Positions 14,366 through 20,043 of a DNA stretch of 20,043 bases are shown here, in pieces. Below the pieces are notes generated by a model, which made no database searches, had not been told where the DNA came from, and saw only the letters and a list, made by a program, of their open reading frames with translations. The DNA comes from Methanoculleus sp. Its GTDB lineage: Archaea; Halobacteriota; Methanomicrobia; Methanomicrobiales; Methanoculleaceae. A program made the position numbers and the translations under genes. The DNA lies in NCBI GenBank assembly GCA_023230425.1, contig JALNXI010000005.1, positions 1 to 20,043 of the forward strand. Direction: 5' to 3'. Within the stretch, counting starts at the first letter, position 1; each line of letters opens with the position of its first letter.

Positions 14366-15333
14366 CCGATATCCAGATCGCGCTTATCCGGGCGCTCCAG
14401 GAACAGGCGGCGTGGCTTGAGGCCCCGGCGCAGTTCTTCTCGTTCCTCGGACAGCCGGAGTTCTACCTGCTCGTCATTCCGGCCCTCTACTGGTGCTGGA
14501 ACCCGCGCCTTGGTCTCCGCCTCGGTCTCCTCATGGGGATATCAGGCGGGATCAACGAGGCTCTCAAAGTCGCGTTCCACCTTCCCCGCCCCTACTGGGT
14601 CAGCCCGGAGGTCCGGGCGCTCGGGAGTTACCCGTCGTTCGGACTGCCATCGGCGCACGCCCAGGGAGCGGTGACGTTCTGGGGGCTGATCGCCGCCGAC
14701 GCCCGGCGCAGGTGGGTCTTGCTCGTTGCGGTCGCTCTGATCTTCCTCGTTGGCGTATCGCGCGTTGTTCTTGGGGTCCACTTCCCGATCGATGTCATTG
14801 CGGGCTGGGCATTCGGCGCCGTCATCCTCCTCGGGTTCCTCGCCTTCGAGGGGCCGGTGGGCCGCCGGGTCGCCGCCCTCCCTCTTTCCCGGCAGGTACT
14901 CGTCGCGTTCGTGGGTTCTCTCGCCCTGGCGCTGGTCTCCACATCCGCTCTCATGGCCCTCGGGGACTGGCAGGTCCCGGCGTCCTGGGCGGCAGGAGCC
15001 CTCGAGCGGTCGGGGCAGCCGATACACCCGCTCGACCTCCGCGACGCCGTGACGGCGTCGGGGCTCTTCTTCGGGTTCGCGGCCGGGGCTGCCGCAGAAC
15101 ATCACCGGGGAAGCATGTGCGCTGTCGGGAAGGGATCCGTCCGCCTCCTCCGCTACGCCTTCGGGATCGCCGTGACGGGGGGAATCTGGTTCGGGATCGG
15201 GTTCCTCATCCCACCCGACCCCGCTTTCGCCGCCTACGCCCTCCAGTATCTCCGGGCTGTCGCTGCCGGTGTCTGGGTCTCGTTCGGCGCCCCGGCGGTC
15301 TTTGCTCGCCTGAACCTGGCGTTCCGTGCCTGA
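14362..15333 (+). CDS. PAP2-family membrane phosphatase
   Basis: This polytopic protein of 323 residues carries all three motifs of the PAP2/acid phosphatase superfamily: K69-x6-RP (KVAFHLPRP), PSAH (96-99) and SR-x5-H-x3-D (SRVVLGVHFPID, with H140 as nucleophile). The family dephosphorylates phosphatidate, prenyl diphosphates or sugar-phosphate lipids at the membrane. In archaea, polyprenyl-diphosphate recycling for glycan assembly is a common suggestion, but the substrate here is not known. The C-terminal 170 residues form further membrane helices beyond the catalytic core (about 150 residues), making it longer than minimal members. It overlaps the MarC gene by 4 bp. Confidence 0.92.
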   Translation: MTDIQIALIRALQEQAAWLEAPAQFFSFLGQPEFYLLVIPALYWCWNPRLGLRLGLLMGISGGINEALKVAFHLPRPYWVSPEVRALGSYPSFGLPSAHAQGAVTFWGLIAADARRRWVLLVAVALIFLVGVSRVVLGVHFPIDVIAGWAFGAVILLGFLAFEGPVGRRVAALPLSRQVLVAFVGSLALALVSTSALMALGDWQVPASWAAGALERSGQPIHPLDLRDAVTASGLFFGFAAGAAAEHHRGSMCAVGKGSVRLLRYAFGIAVTGGIWFGIGFLIPPDPAFAAYALQYLRAVAAGVWVSFGAPAVFARLNLAFRA

Positions 15334-15354
15334 AGGAGCCTTCTTTCCATACTC

Positions 15355-15361
15355 TTTTTAA
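15355..15361 (+). promoter_or_regulatory. TATA-like element for the NfeD-SPFH pair
   Basis: TTTTTAA is centred about 26 bp before ATG 15384, which would place the transcription start on the start codon itself. No ribosome-binding site precedes that ATG (the sequence is CCCATTTCTCTCT). Both facts fit a leaderless transcript, common in archaea. A small GAAGG/CCTTC repeat followed by T's just upstream may end the PAP2 transcript. Confidence 0.5.
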
Positions 15362-15383
15362 CTCTTCAGGCCCATTTCTCTCT

Positions 15384-15842
15384 ATGCTCGCAGAGGGGAT
15401 CGCTCTTGGCTGGGTGCTGATCGTGCTCGGGGCAGTGCTGCTCCTGGTTGAGGTCTACCAGCCCGGGTTCTTCATCGCCGTCCCCGCTACGGTCCTGATC
15501 ATCCTCGGGGTTCTCCTCCTCCTCGGCGTCGATATCCTCAGTTCTCCCACGGGTCTCATCGTCGGGGTTCTGGCGGCAATCGGTGCGGCCTCGGTCACGG
15601 TCTGGCTCTACGGGCGTCTCACGCCCGAGAAGAGGCCGCCGACGACCCTCTCCCGGGATTCGCTCGTCGGTCTCGAGGGGACGGTGGTCACGCCGGTCGA
15701 TGCGGTGACGATCGCGGGGAAGGTGAGGCTTGGCAGCATGGAATGGAGCGCCCGTTCCGAGTCCGGGAGTATACCGGCCGGAAGAAGGGTTGTTGTCGTC
15801 CACTCCGAGGGAGTGCATATTGTTGTGAAGGAGGTTGTGTGA
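15384..15842 (+). CDS. NfeD family membrane protein (short form)
   Basis: This 152-residue protein consists of three membrane segments (ALGWVLIVLGAVLLLVEVYQ, PATVLIILGVLLLLGVDI, GLIVGVLAAIGAASVTVWLY) and a soluble C-terminal OB-fold (LSRDSLVGLEGTVVTPVD to VVVVHSEGVHIVVKEVV). This is the short NfeD type, lacking the N-terminal serine protease domain of long NfeD. NfeD genes are almost always next to an SPFH (stomatin/slipin) gene, as here. The proteins are thought to form a membrane complex organising lipid microdomains or protein quality control. ATG 15384 follows the TATA-like box at a leaderless distance. Confidence 0.9.
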   Translation: MLAEGIALGWVLIVLGAVLLLVEVYQPGFFIAVPATVLIILGVLLLLGVDILSSPTGLIVGVLAAIGAASVTVWLYGRLTPEKRPPTTLSRDSLVGLEGTVVTPVDAVTIAGKVRLGSMEWSARSESGSIPAGRRVVVVHSEGVHIVVKEVV

Positions 15843-15843
15843 A

Positions 15844-16932
15844 GTGCTTCCGATAGGGTCGATTCCGTGGACCGGGTTAATTACTGTATTTCTTATCATT
15901 GTTATCGTCATCATCTTCGCCCGTGGCGTGGTGATCGTGCAGCCGTACGAGCAGGGGCTCCAGATACGTCTGGGGCAGTACATCGGGAGGATGAACCCCG
16001 GGTTCCGGTGGGTGGTCCCGCTGATCACGGTCGTCAAGAAACTCGACCTCCGGACAGAGGTGATGGACGTCCCGCGGCAGGAGGTGATCACGAAGGATAA
16101 CTCCCCGACGAACGTGGACGCGATCGTCTACGTCCGGGTGATCGACCCCGAGAAAGCCTTCTTTGAGGTGATGAATTACCGGGCGGCGACGGTGGCGCTC
16201 GCCCAGACGAGCCTGCGCGGGATCATCGGCGACATGGAGCTCGACGAGGTCCTCTACAACCGGGACGTCATCAACGCGCGTCTCCGTGATATCCTGGACC
16301 GGGAGACCGACGCCTGGGGCGTGAAGGTCGAGCGGGTGGAGATCAAGGAGGTCGACCCGGCCAGTGCGGTCAAGCAGGCGATGACCGAGCAGACCGCGGC
16401 CGAGCGGGAGCGGCGTGCCGCGATCCTCCGGGCGGACGGCGAGAAGCGGGCGGCGATCCTCAAGGCGGAGGGGAACCGGCAGAGCATCATCCTCGAGGCC
16501 GAGGGTGAGCGGCAGAGCAAGATCCTGCGGGCGGAGGGTGAACGGTTATCAAGGATCCTGCAGGCCCAGGGCGAGGCGCAGGGGCTGCGCATCCTCTCGG
16601 TCGGCGCCCGGCCGCTGGACCGCCGGGCGATCACGGTCCTCTCGCTCGACGCCCTGAAGAAGATGGCCGAAGGCCAGGCGACGAAGATCATATTCCCGTT
16701 CGAGCTCTCGAGCATCGTCAAGCAGGCCGCCGAGTACCTCGGCGCCCCGGTCGAGGCCCCGGATGTTCCCGAAGGCACGGAACTGCCGCCGGAGGATATC
16801 CTCGGGGAGATCCCGGGTCCGGAGGCACTCAGGGCCGCGGAAGAGGCTGCAAAGAGCATCGAGACCGATATCGACGTGGAGATACAGAAAAAGGCACGGG
16901 ACCTGAAGATCGGGAAGGACGAGGAGCTGTAA
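15844..16932 (+). CDS. SPFH-domain protein (stomatin/slipin-like)
   Basis: An N-terminal membrane helix (LITVFLIIVIVIIFARGVVI) is followed by the SPFH/Band 7 domain (VQPYEQGLQIRLGQYIGRMN, LRTEVMDVPRQEVITKDN, ALAQTSLRGIIGDMELDEVL, VERVEIKEVDPASAVKQAM). A long helical coil then contains five near-perfect 11-residue repeats of the type ILRADGEKRAA (DNA 16423-16587). The C-terminus is acidic (PEGTELPPEDILGEIPGPEA). Such proteins oligomerise into membrane-bound cages. I chose GTG 15844 because GGAGG (15830-15834) lies 9 nt upstream; TTG 15835 is the in-frame alternative but directly abuts that site. It begins 1 bp after the NfeD stop, so they form one operon. Confidence 0.93.
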   Translation: MLPIGSIPWTGLITVFLIIVIVIIFARGVVIVQPYEQGLQIRLGQYIGRMNPGFRWVVPLITVVKKLDLRTEVMDVPRQEVITKDNSPTNVDAIVYVRVIDPEKAFFEVMNYRAATVALAQTSLRGIIGDMELDEVLYNRDVINARLRDILDRETDAWGVKVERVEIKEVDPASAVKQAMTEQTAAERERRAAILRADGEKRAAILKAEGNRQSIILEAEGERQSKILRAEGERLSRILQAQGEAQGLRILSVGARPLDRRAITVLSLDALKKMAEGQATKIIFPFELSSIVKQAAEYLGAPVEAPDVPEGTELPPEDILGEIPGPEALRAAEEAAKSIETDIDVEIQKKARDLKIGKDEEL

Positions 16933-17159
16933 GCCGTAGATCGGGGTAGTGCTCCATCATAGAACTGATAATCGATCTCGGTGGATCCGACCGAAAATTT
17001 CCGTTATCGGGCTCTGGTAACGCCCACCCTCTTCCGGTTGTCGTTCATCCCTGACGAGATTGGTGCCGGACCCGGCCTGTCCCTGAGTTCGACCTTTTCT
17101 CGCAAGCATGTCCTCATGCTGTGGACCGTGGTGGCTATCGCCATGGGGGTGGGGCTGAT

Positions 17160-17181
17160 GGGGAGGGGTCTTCCCCTCCCC
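17160..17181. repeat. Perfect 9-bp inverted repeat
   Basis: GGGGAGGGG and CCCCTCCCC are separated by a TCTT loop, forming a very stable hairpin in RNA. It has no T-tract after it. It lies over 220 bp after the SPFH stop, so it is not an obvious terminator for that gene. Confidence 0.5.
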
Positions 17182-17245
17182 TGTCTCCAACGCGTAAAGA
17201 TCCGTGCCTGTCATCAACCCCATCCCGCCCGCGCTTCACGCTCCT

Positions 17246-17266
17246 CCCCCGCCCCAAGGGCGGGGG
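17246..17266. repeat. Perfect 9-bp inverted repeat resembling an IS200/IS605 end
   Basis: CCCCCGCCC and GGGCGGGGG flank a CAA loop and are followed by TAGTCAT. A short GC hairpin followed by such a sequence is the usual look of IS200/IS605 or IS1341-type element ends, where it lies in the omega-RNA scaffold or is bound by TnpA. No intact tnpA or tnpB is attached, so this would be a solo end or relic (inference). Confidence 0.4.
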
Positions 17267-17370
17267 TAGTCATGGCGATACCCCCGGGAAAGCCGTGCCC
17301 CGGATTGCATGCAAGCGGGAACACCGGGATGGGATCGCAGATGACCAGTTGTTTCGTAGGGCACTACCGA

Positions 17371-17406
17371 CGGTATAAGCACGGAGTATACAGTTGCCGA
17401 ACCTGG
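17371..17406 (+). pseudogene. Possible N-terminal relic of an IS200-type tnpA
   Basis: The frame reads RYKHGVYSCRTW, which recalls the N-terminus of IS200/IS605 TnpA proteins (YK...VYSCKYH...). The conserved continuation with the HUH motif is absent, so at most the first dozen residues survive. It lies 105 bp downstream of the IS-end-like hairpin. The match is too short to be certain. Confidence 0.2.
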
Positions 17407-17434
17407 ACCCACTTCCGTGGAAAGGAGGACGAAC

Positions 17435-17554
17435 CCGGAGATCCCGCGCGCATCGGCGCGGGGTAACTCACGGATCGCGCCTGCCCCCTCCTGCCGGAAG
17501 GGGGTGACGGCGTCTCCCCGACCGCGCGGTGAGTCTGCGAGGGAGAAACTCCGG
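17435..17554 (+). ncRNA. Candidate multi-stem structured RNA upstream of the methyltransferase
   Basis: Four nested pairings fit together without conflict. A closing stem pairs CCGGAG (17435-17440) with CTCCGG (17549-17554). A first hairpin pairs CCCGCGC (17443-17449) with GCGCGGG (17456-17462). A second arm pairs CTCAC (17467-17471) plus CGCGC (17476-17480) with GCGCGGTGAG (17524-17533). Inside that arm CCCCCT (17484-17489) pairs with AGGGGG (17499-17504). The result is a three-way-junction-like fold ending 41 bp before the ATG of the methyltransferase. TATAAG at 17374-17379 would start a transcript near 17402. No known class was recognised; in GC-rich DNA some chance pairing is expected. 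Confidence 0.35.
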
Positions 17555-17595
17555 TGCAGTTATGTTATCAGGATATCAATCATAGAAGCAGTGGC

Positions 17596-18612
17596 ATGAG
17601 CTCCAGACCATTTCACCCGCCGGGAACGCTCCCCATCGTTGCTGAGAGATCGTTTTTCATCAATAAAACCGGCCAGGATCGGCCGCTGGAGGAGTACGTG
17701 CCGGCCGAGATCCTTGAGGTAGCGGAGAGCGAGGGACAGCGTGCCATCCCGAAGATAGCAAAGAACCTCTCGCTGATGAAAGAGATTGAAGCGATATCCG
17801 GCAATCTTCCGACACATCACCGTTTCATAAACGGAGATAGCCGCAATCTCGCGTTTCTCCCTGATGAGAGCGTCCACCTGGTCGTGACGTCGCCTCCCTA
17901 CTGGACCCTGAAAAAATACCCCGAGAAGGACGAACAGCTCGGGCAGATTGAGGACTACGAGATCTTCCTGGAAGAACTCGACAGGGTCTGGAGGCACATC
18001 TACAGGGTTCTTGTCCCCGGGGGCCGCCTGGTCGTCGTTGTCGGTGATGTCTGCCTGCCCCGGCGTGAGGCCGGGCGTCATGTTGTCATGCCTCTCCACG
18101 CCAGTATTCAGGAGCACTGCCGGAAGATTGGATTTGATAACCTGGCGCCGATCATCTGGTACAAGATCGCCAACGCCTGCTTTGAGGCAGATTCGCCGGG
18201 GTCGTTCCTGGGCAAACCTTACGAACCCAACGGGATCGTCAAGAACGATATCGAGTACATCCTCTTCCAGAGAAAATCCGGCGGTTACCGGAAACCCACG
18301 CTTGAAGCACGGTTGCTCTCGGTCATATCGGAGGAGAACCAGAAGGCGTGGTTCCGCCAGGTCTGGGACCTTAAGGGAGCATCGACAAAAGAGCACCCTG
18401 CACCTTATCCCCTGGATCTGGCCGAGAGACTTGTGCGGATGTTCTCCTTCGTGGGCGACACCGTCCTCGACCCCTTCGGCGGCACGGGAACGACCGCCCT
18501 CGCTGCTGCGCGGTGGGGCAGAAACAGCATCAGCGTCGAGATCGAAGAAAAATATTTCCTCATGGAGATTGAACGGTTTACTCATCAGGCTAAACAGTCC
18601 CGATTGTTCTGA
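17596..18612 (+). CDS. Type II DNA methyltransferase, beta-order (N4-cytosine/N6-adenine)
   Basis: This 338-residue enzyme has the catalytic motif IV SPPY (residues 99-102, VTSPPYWTLKKY) before the AdoMet-binding motif I FGGTGT (294-299, LDPFGGTGTTALAAARWGRN). This is the beta-class order. SPPY is more typical of N4-methylcytosine enzymes, while N6-adenine enzymes usually carry DPPY or NPPY. The region between (DNLAPIIWYKIANACFEADS to FLGKPYEPNG) is the likely target-recognition segment. It methylates host DNA to protect it from the endonuclease encoded 13 bp downstream, so the predicted target is CTCGAG (inference from the nuclease family). I chose ATG 17596; the longer start GTG 17554 overlaps the candidate structured RNA and lacks a ribosome-binding site. 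Confidence 0.88.
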   Translation: MSSRPFHPPGTLPIVAERSFFINKTGQDRPLEEYVPAEILEVAESEGQRAIPKIAKNLSLMKEIEAISGNLPTHHRFINGDSRNLAFLPDESVHLVVTSPPYWTLKKYPEKDEQLGQIEDYEIFLEELDRVWRHIYRVLVPGGRLVVVVGDVCLPRREAGRHVVMPLHASIQEHCRKIGFDNLAPIIWYKIANACFEADSPGSFLGKPYEPNGIVKNDIEYILFQRKSGGYRKPTLEARLLSVISEENQKAWFRQVWDLKGASTKEHPAPYPLDLAERLVRMFSFVGDTVLDPFGGTGTTALAAARWGRNSISVEIEEKYFLMEIERFTHQAKQSRLF

Positions 18613-18625
18613 TGGAGGTAGACCT

Positions 18626-19393
18626 ATGGTGAGTGATAGGATATTCCGGGAGATTTCCCGTGACGACTATTTTTCTTGTGCGGTACGGTATTTCTGGGAC
18701 AAAAGGGCGTCGCAGGCAGCGGATCAGAACAACCGGGGTGTGAAAGACCAGGGTTTTCGTTCGGAAGCGACGGGCGGGAAGCACATGGACCGGTTCTTCT
18801 CGCTCATCCGGGATCTGCTGGTGGATATCGGGGTGCCTGAGAACGATATCTGCACACGGAAGAGGTCTCTCGACCTTCCGGGGTACTTCCGGGCGGAGAA
18901 GCAGTGGGACCTTATTGTCATCAAACACTGCCCTGATGGAAAGAAGGAACTGGTTGCCGTCCTTGAACTGAAGTCCCAGAAGGGGCCGTCGTTCGGGAAC
19001 AACATCAATAACCGGACTGAGGAGGTTTTAGGGAGTGCGTATGATCTCTGGACCGCCTACCGGGAGGGAGCCTTCAAAACATCGCCGTCACCCTGGCTTG
19101 GGTATATGCTCCTGCTGGAAGACTCTGAGAGATCGCGAAAGAGCGTGAGGAACAACGAGCCTCACTTTGAGGTCTTTCCTGAGTTTAAGGACGCCTCCTA
19201 TATCGAACGCTATCACCAGACCTGCCTTAAGTTAGTCCGGGAAAGGGTCTACTCCGAGGTCTGCTATCTGCTTGCGAAGGAAGAGAATAAGGCGAAACCG
19301 CGGAACTATTCCGAACCGGATGAGGTATTATCGGGGTACCGGTTCCTGCGATCCTTATGCTCGCACCTGAACAATTTTTACGAAATAGCGTAA
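18626..19393 (+). CDS. PaeR7I/XhoI-family type II restriction endonuclease
   Basis: The 255-residue protein matches the XhoI/PaeR7I family along its length, which is close to the family size. Diagnostic stretches are GFRSEATGGKHMDRFFSLIR, LDLPGYFRAEKQWDLIVI, LELKSQKGPSFGNNINNRTE, AYDLWTAYREGAF, LGYMLLLEDSERS, and EPHFEVFPEFKDASYIERYH. The PD-(D/E)XK catalytic site is visible as D95 (QWD) and E114-x-K116 (LELK). Characterised members cut CTCGAG. GGAGGT (18614-18619) lies 6 nt before ATG 18626. The methyltransferase stop is 13 bp upstream, so the pair forms a cassette. All catalytic residues are present and the frame is intact, so it is probably active. Confidence 0.93.
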   Translation: MVSDRIFREISRDDYFSCAVRYFWDKRASQAADQNNRGVKDQGFRSEATGGKHMDRFFSLIRDLLVDIGVPENDICTRKRSLDLPGYFRAEKQWDLIVIKHCPDGKKELVAVLELKSQKGPSFGNNINNRTEEVLGSAYDLWTAYREGAFKTSPSPWLGYMLLLEDSERSRKSVRNNEPHFEVFPEFKDASYIERYHQTCLKLVRERVYSEVCYLLAKEENKAKPRNYSEPDEVLSGYRFLRSLCSHLNNFYEIA

Positions 19394-19430
19394 CCCCGGC
19401 CCTGACCCATCGTCAGCGGTGGTTGACACT

Positions 19431-19452
19431 CTCCCCGGGCTAAAGCCTGGAG
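19431..19452 (-). ncRNA. 3' scaffold hairpin of the TnpB omega-RNA (reRNA)
   Basis: On the minus strand CTCCAGGC, loop TTTA, then GCCCGGGGAG forms a stem of six pairs (one mismatch) that overlaps the tnpB stop codon. In characterised IS200/IS605 elements the RNA made from this region guides TnpB, and the guide is the roughly 16-20 nt directly beyond the element end. Here that would be minus-strand 19422 down to about 19403, in the gap behind the endonuclease gene. Confidence 0.5.
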
Positions 19453-20043
19453 ATTCTTGCTTCGTTGACCGGAACTTGCACCACCAGGATTGGTGGTGTA
19501 GTGGTTCTGATCTCCACAAGCGTAGATTCGGGTGTGCCCCACCCTACGGCTGCTCGTTTCAGAATATTCTGTGCGGCGTTCAGATCTCGCGGGACGGTAT
19601 ACCCGCAGACCGGACAACAATGGGTCCGCTGCCAGAGGTCTTTCTTTTCGCGGTGCCCGCAGAGGAAACAGTCCTGGGTCGTATAGGCCGGATCTATGAG
19701 GTGGACATACGTACCAGCATTCGCAGCTTTGTAGCGTATGAACTCCCGGGCCTTGTACCACGCGGCATCGAGAATAGATTTAGATCTGCCGCGGAGTTTC
19801 GCCTCCAGCGACTCAACCATCGGCCTGATGTCCAGGTGTTCCAGGGCGATGTGGTCATAATTGTCAACATAGTACCGGCTCCACTTGTGCAGGAAGTCGT
19901 CCCTCCGGTTCTCGACCCGCTCGTGGATCCGGGCAACCGTGACCCGCTGCTTGCGGCGGTTCCTGCTGCCCTTCACTGCCCGGGACAACTTTCGCTGAGC
20001 CCTGCGGAGCCGCTTCGCCGACTTCCTGACGTTGTGCGGGTGC
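19440..20043 (-). CDS. tnpB: RNA-guided endonuclease TnpB, C-terminal part (5' end outside window)
   Basis: The frame is open to the window edge, so only about 200 C-terminal residues are visible. They contain the helical RLRRAQRKLSRAVKGSRNRR segment, the RuvC-II glutamate in DHIALEHLDI, the zinc ribbon of two CxxC pairs (DCFLCG and CCPVCG) after the conserved DPAYTTQDC, and the RuvC-III aspartate in RDLNAAQNIL. TnpB is the RNA-guided nuclease of IS200/IS605 elements and the ancestor of Cas12. It ends with ARISRL and a TAG that lies in the right-end hairpin. All catalytic residues visible are intact; the RuvC-I aspartate is outside the window. The TTG at 19988 is not the start, since family-like sequence continues upstream. 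Confidence 0.93.
   Translation of the reverse strand, partial: HPHNVRKSAKRLRRAQRKLSRAVKGSRNRRKQRVTVARIHERVENRRDDFLHKWSRYYVDNYDHIALEHLDIRPMVESLEAKLRGRSKSILDAAWYKAREFIRYKAANAGTYVHLIDPAYTTQDCFLCGHREKKDLWQRTHCCPVCGYTVPRDLNAAQNILKRAAVGWGTPESTLVEIRTTTPPILVVQVPVNEARISRL

Larger units (their letters stand above)
16933..17434. other. Gene-free, hairpin-rich stretch between the SPFH gene and the R-M cassette
   Basis: No intact gene is convincing here. The longest open frame (16981-17466) has a composition and residue pattern unlike a protein. The stretch contains two perfect 9-bp hairpins (17160-17181, 17246-17266), a 10-bp palindrome TTGCATGCAA (17305-17314), a possible tnpA fragment (17371-17406) and a TATA-like TATAAG (17374-17379). 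It looks like accumulated mobile-element debris, plus the promoter side of the R-M cassette. Confidence 0.5.
19423..20043 (-). mobile_element. IS200/IS605 (IS1341-type) element, right end and tnpB 3' part
   Basis: The element enters the window from its right border. Its right end, seen on the minus strand, contains the tnpB stop inside a hairpin (CCAGGC and GCCCGG around a TTTA loop, 19435-19450) followed by GGAGAGTGTCAA. This is typical of IS200/IS605 right ends, which also form the scaffold of the omega-RNA (reRNA). The border is placed near 19423 from this pattern; no empty site is available to confirm it. The left end, any tnpA and the target-adjacent motif lie outside the window. It is inserted 30 bp after the restriction endonuclease stop. 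Confidence 0.75.

Noticed and set aside
14493..15383. Upstream extension of the NfeD frame through the PAP2 gene
   Set aside because: The frame is open by chance; the extension is Arg/Pro/Gly-rich and antithetical to the PAP2 reading, and the NfeD-like part starts cleanly at ATG 15384.
16981..17466. 161-codon open frame before the R-M cassette as a real gene
   Set aside because: It runs through two perfect hairpins, has no ribosome-binding site and no domain pattern; only a 12-residue stretch resembles anything (TnpA).
17435..17554. RNase P RNA or SRP RNA as identity of the structured region
   Set aside because: The conserved RNase P core and the SRP helix 8 signatures were not recognised, and the length is too short for either.
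1..20043. CRISPR array, tRNA or rRNA genes
   Set aside because: No regularly spaced direct repeats and no sequence with a tRNA T-loop plus matching acceptor stem or rRNA signature were found by reading both strands.

Overview
The window looks like a chromosomal segment of a GC-rich methanogenic euryarchaeon, most likely order Methanomicrobiales (Methanoculleus-like). This is inferred from the gene set: a TrmB-type regulator, a stand-alone NrpR effector domain, an archaeal DUF3303 protein, a CBS-containing family II pyrophosphatase, archaeal TATA boxes and leaderless starts. No taxon-defining marker such as rRNA is present.

Layout. Positions 1-3040 hold small regulatory genes: the C-terminal part of a TrmB regulator (+), a convergent NrpRII-like protein (-), a frameshifted gene of unknown function (-), and a winged-helix regulator followed directly by a DUF3467-like gene (+). 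Positions 3149-5449 hold a two-gene unit: a conserved hypothetical protein and a disulfide-type flavoprotein oxidoreductase. A CBS/DRTGG Mn-dependent pyrophosphatase follows on the minus strand (5460-7082). Positions 7248-11453 form a tightly overlapping four-gene unit: an exported, membrane-anchored CARDB-like protein, a MacB/LolD-type ATPase and two paralogous FtsX/MacB permeases. A DUF3303 gene with its own TATA box comes next, then a multiply frameshifted remnant of a third permease.

Positions 12463-16932 hold a PD-(D/E)XK-like protein of unknown function, a MarC/PAP2 membrane pair, and an NfeD/SPFH pair. From about 16933 the character changes. There is 660 bp of gene-free, hairpin-rich DNA with possible IS200/IS605 debris and a candidate multi-stem RNA. 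It is followed by a type II restriction-modification cassette: a beta-order SPPY methyltransferase and a PaeR7I/XhoI-family endonuclease. The window ends inside a tnpB gene whose right end, with the expected omega-RNA hairpin, lies 30 bp beyond the endonuclease stop.

The most notable items are the restriction-modification island between IS200/IS605-like sequences, with a structured leader and no copy of its predicted target CTCGAG; the decayed third permease; the HTH-less NrpR protein; and two enzymes lacking a residue canonical for their family (the flavoprotein's distal Glu and the PD-(D/E)XK Lys).
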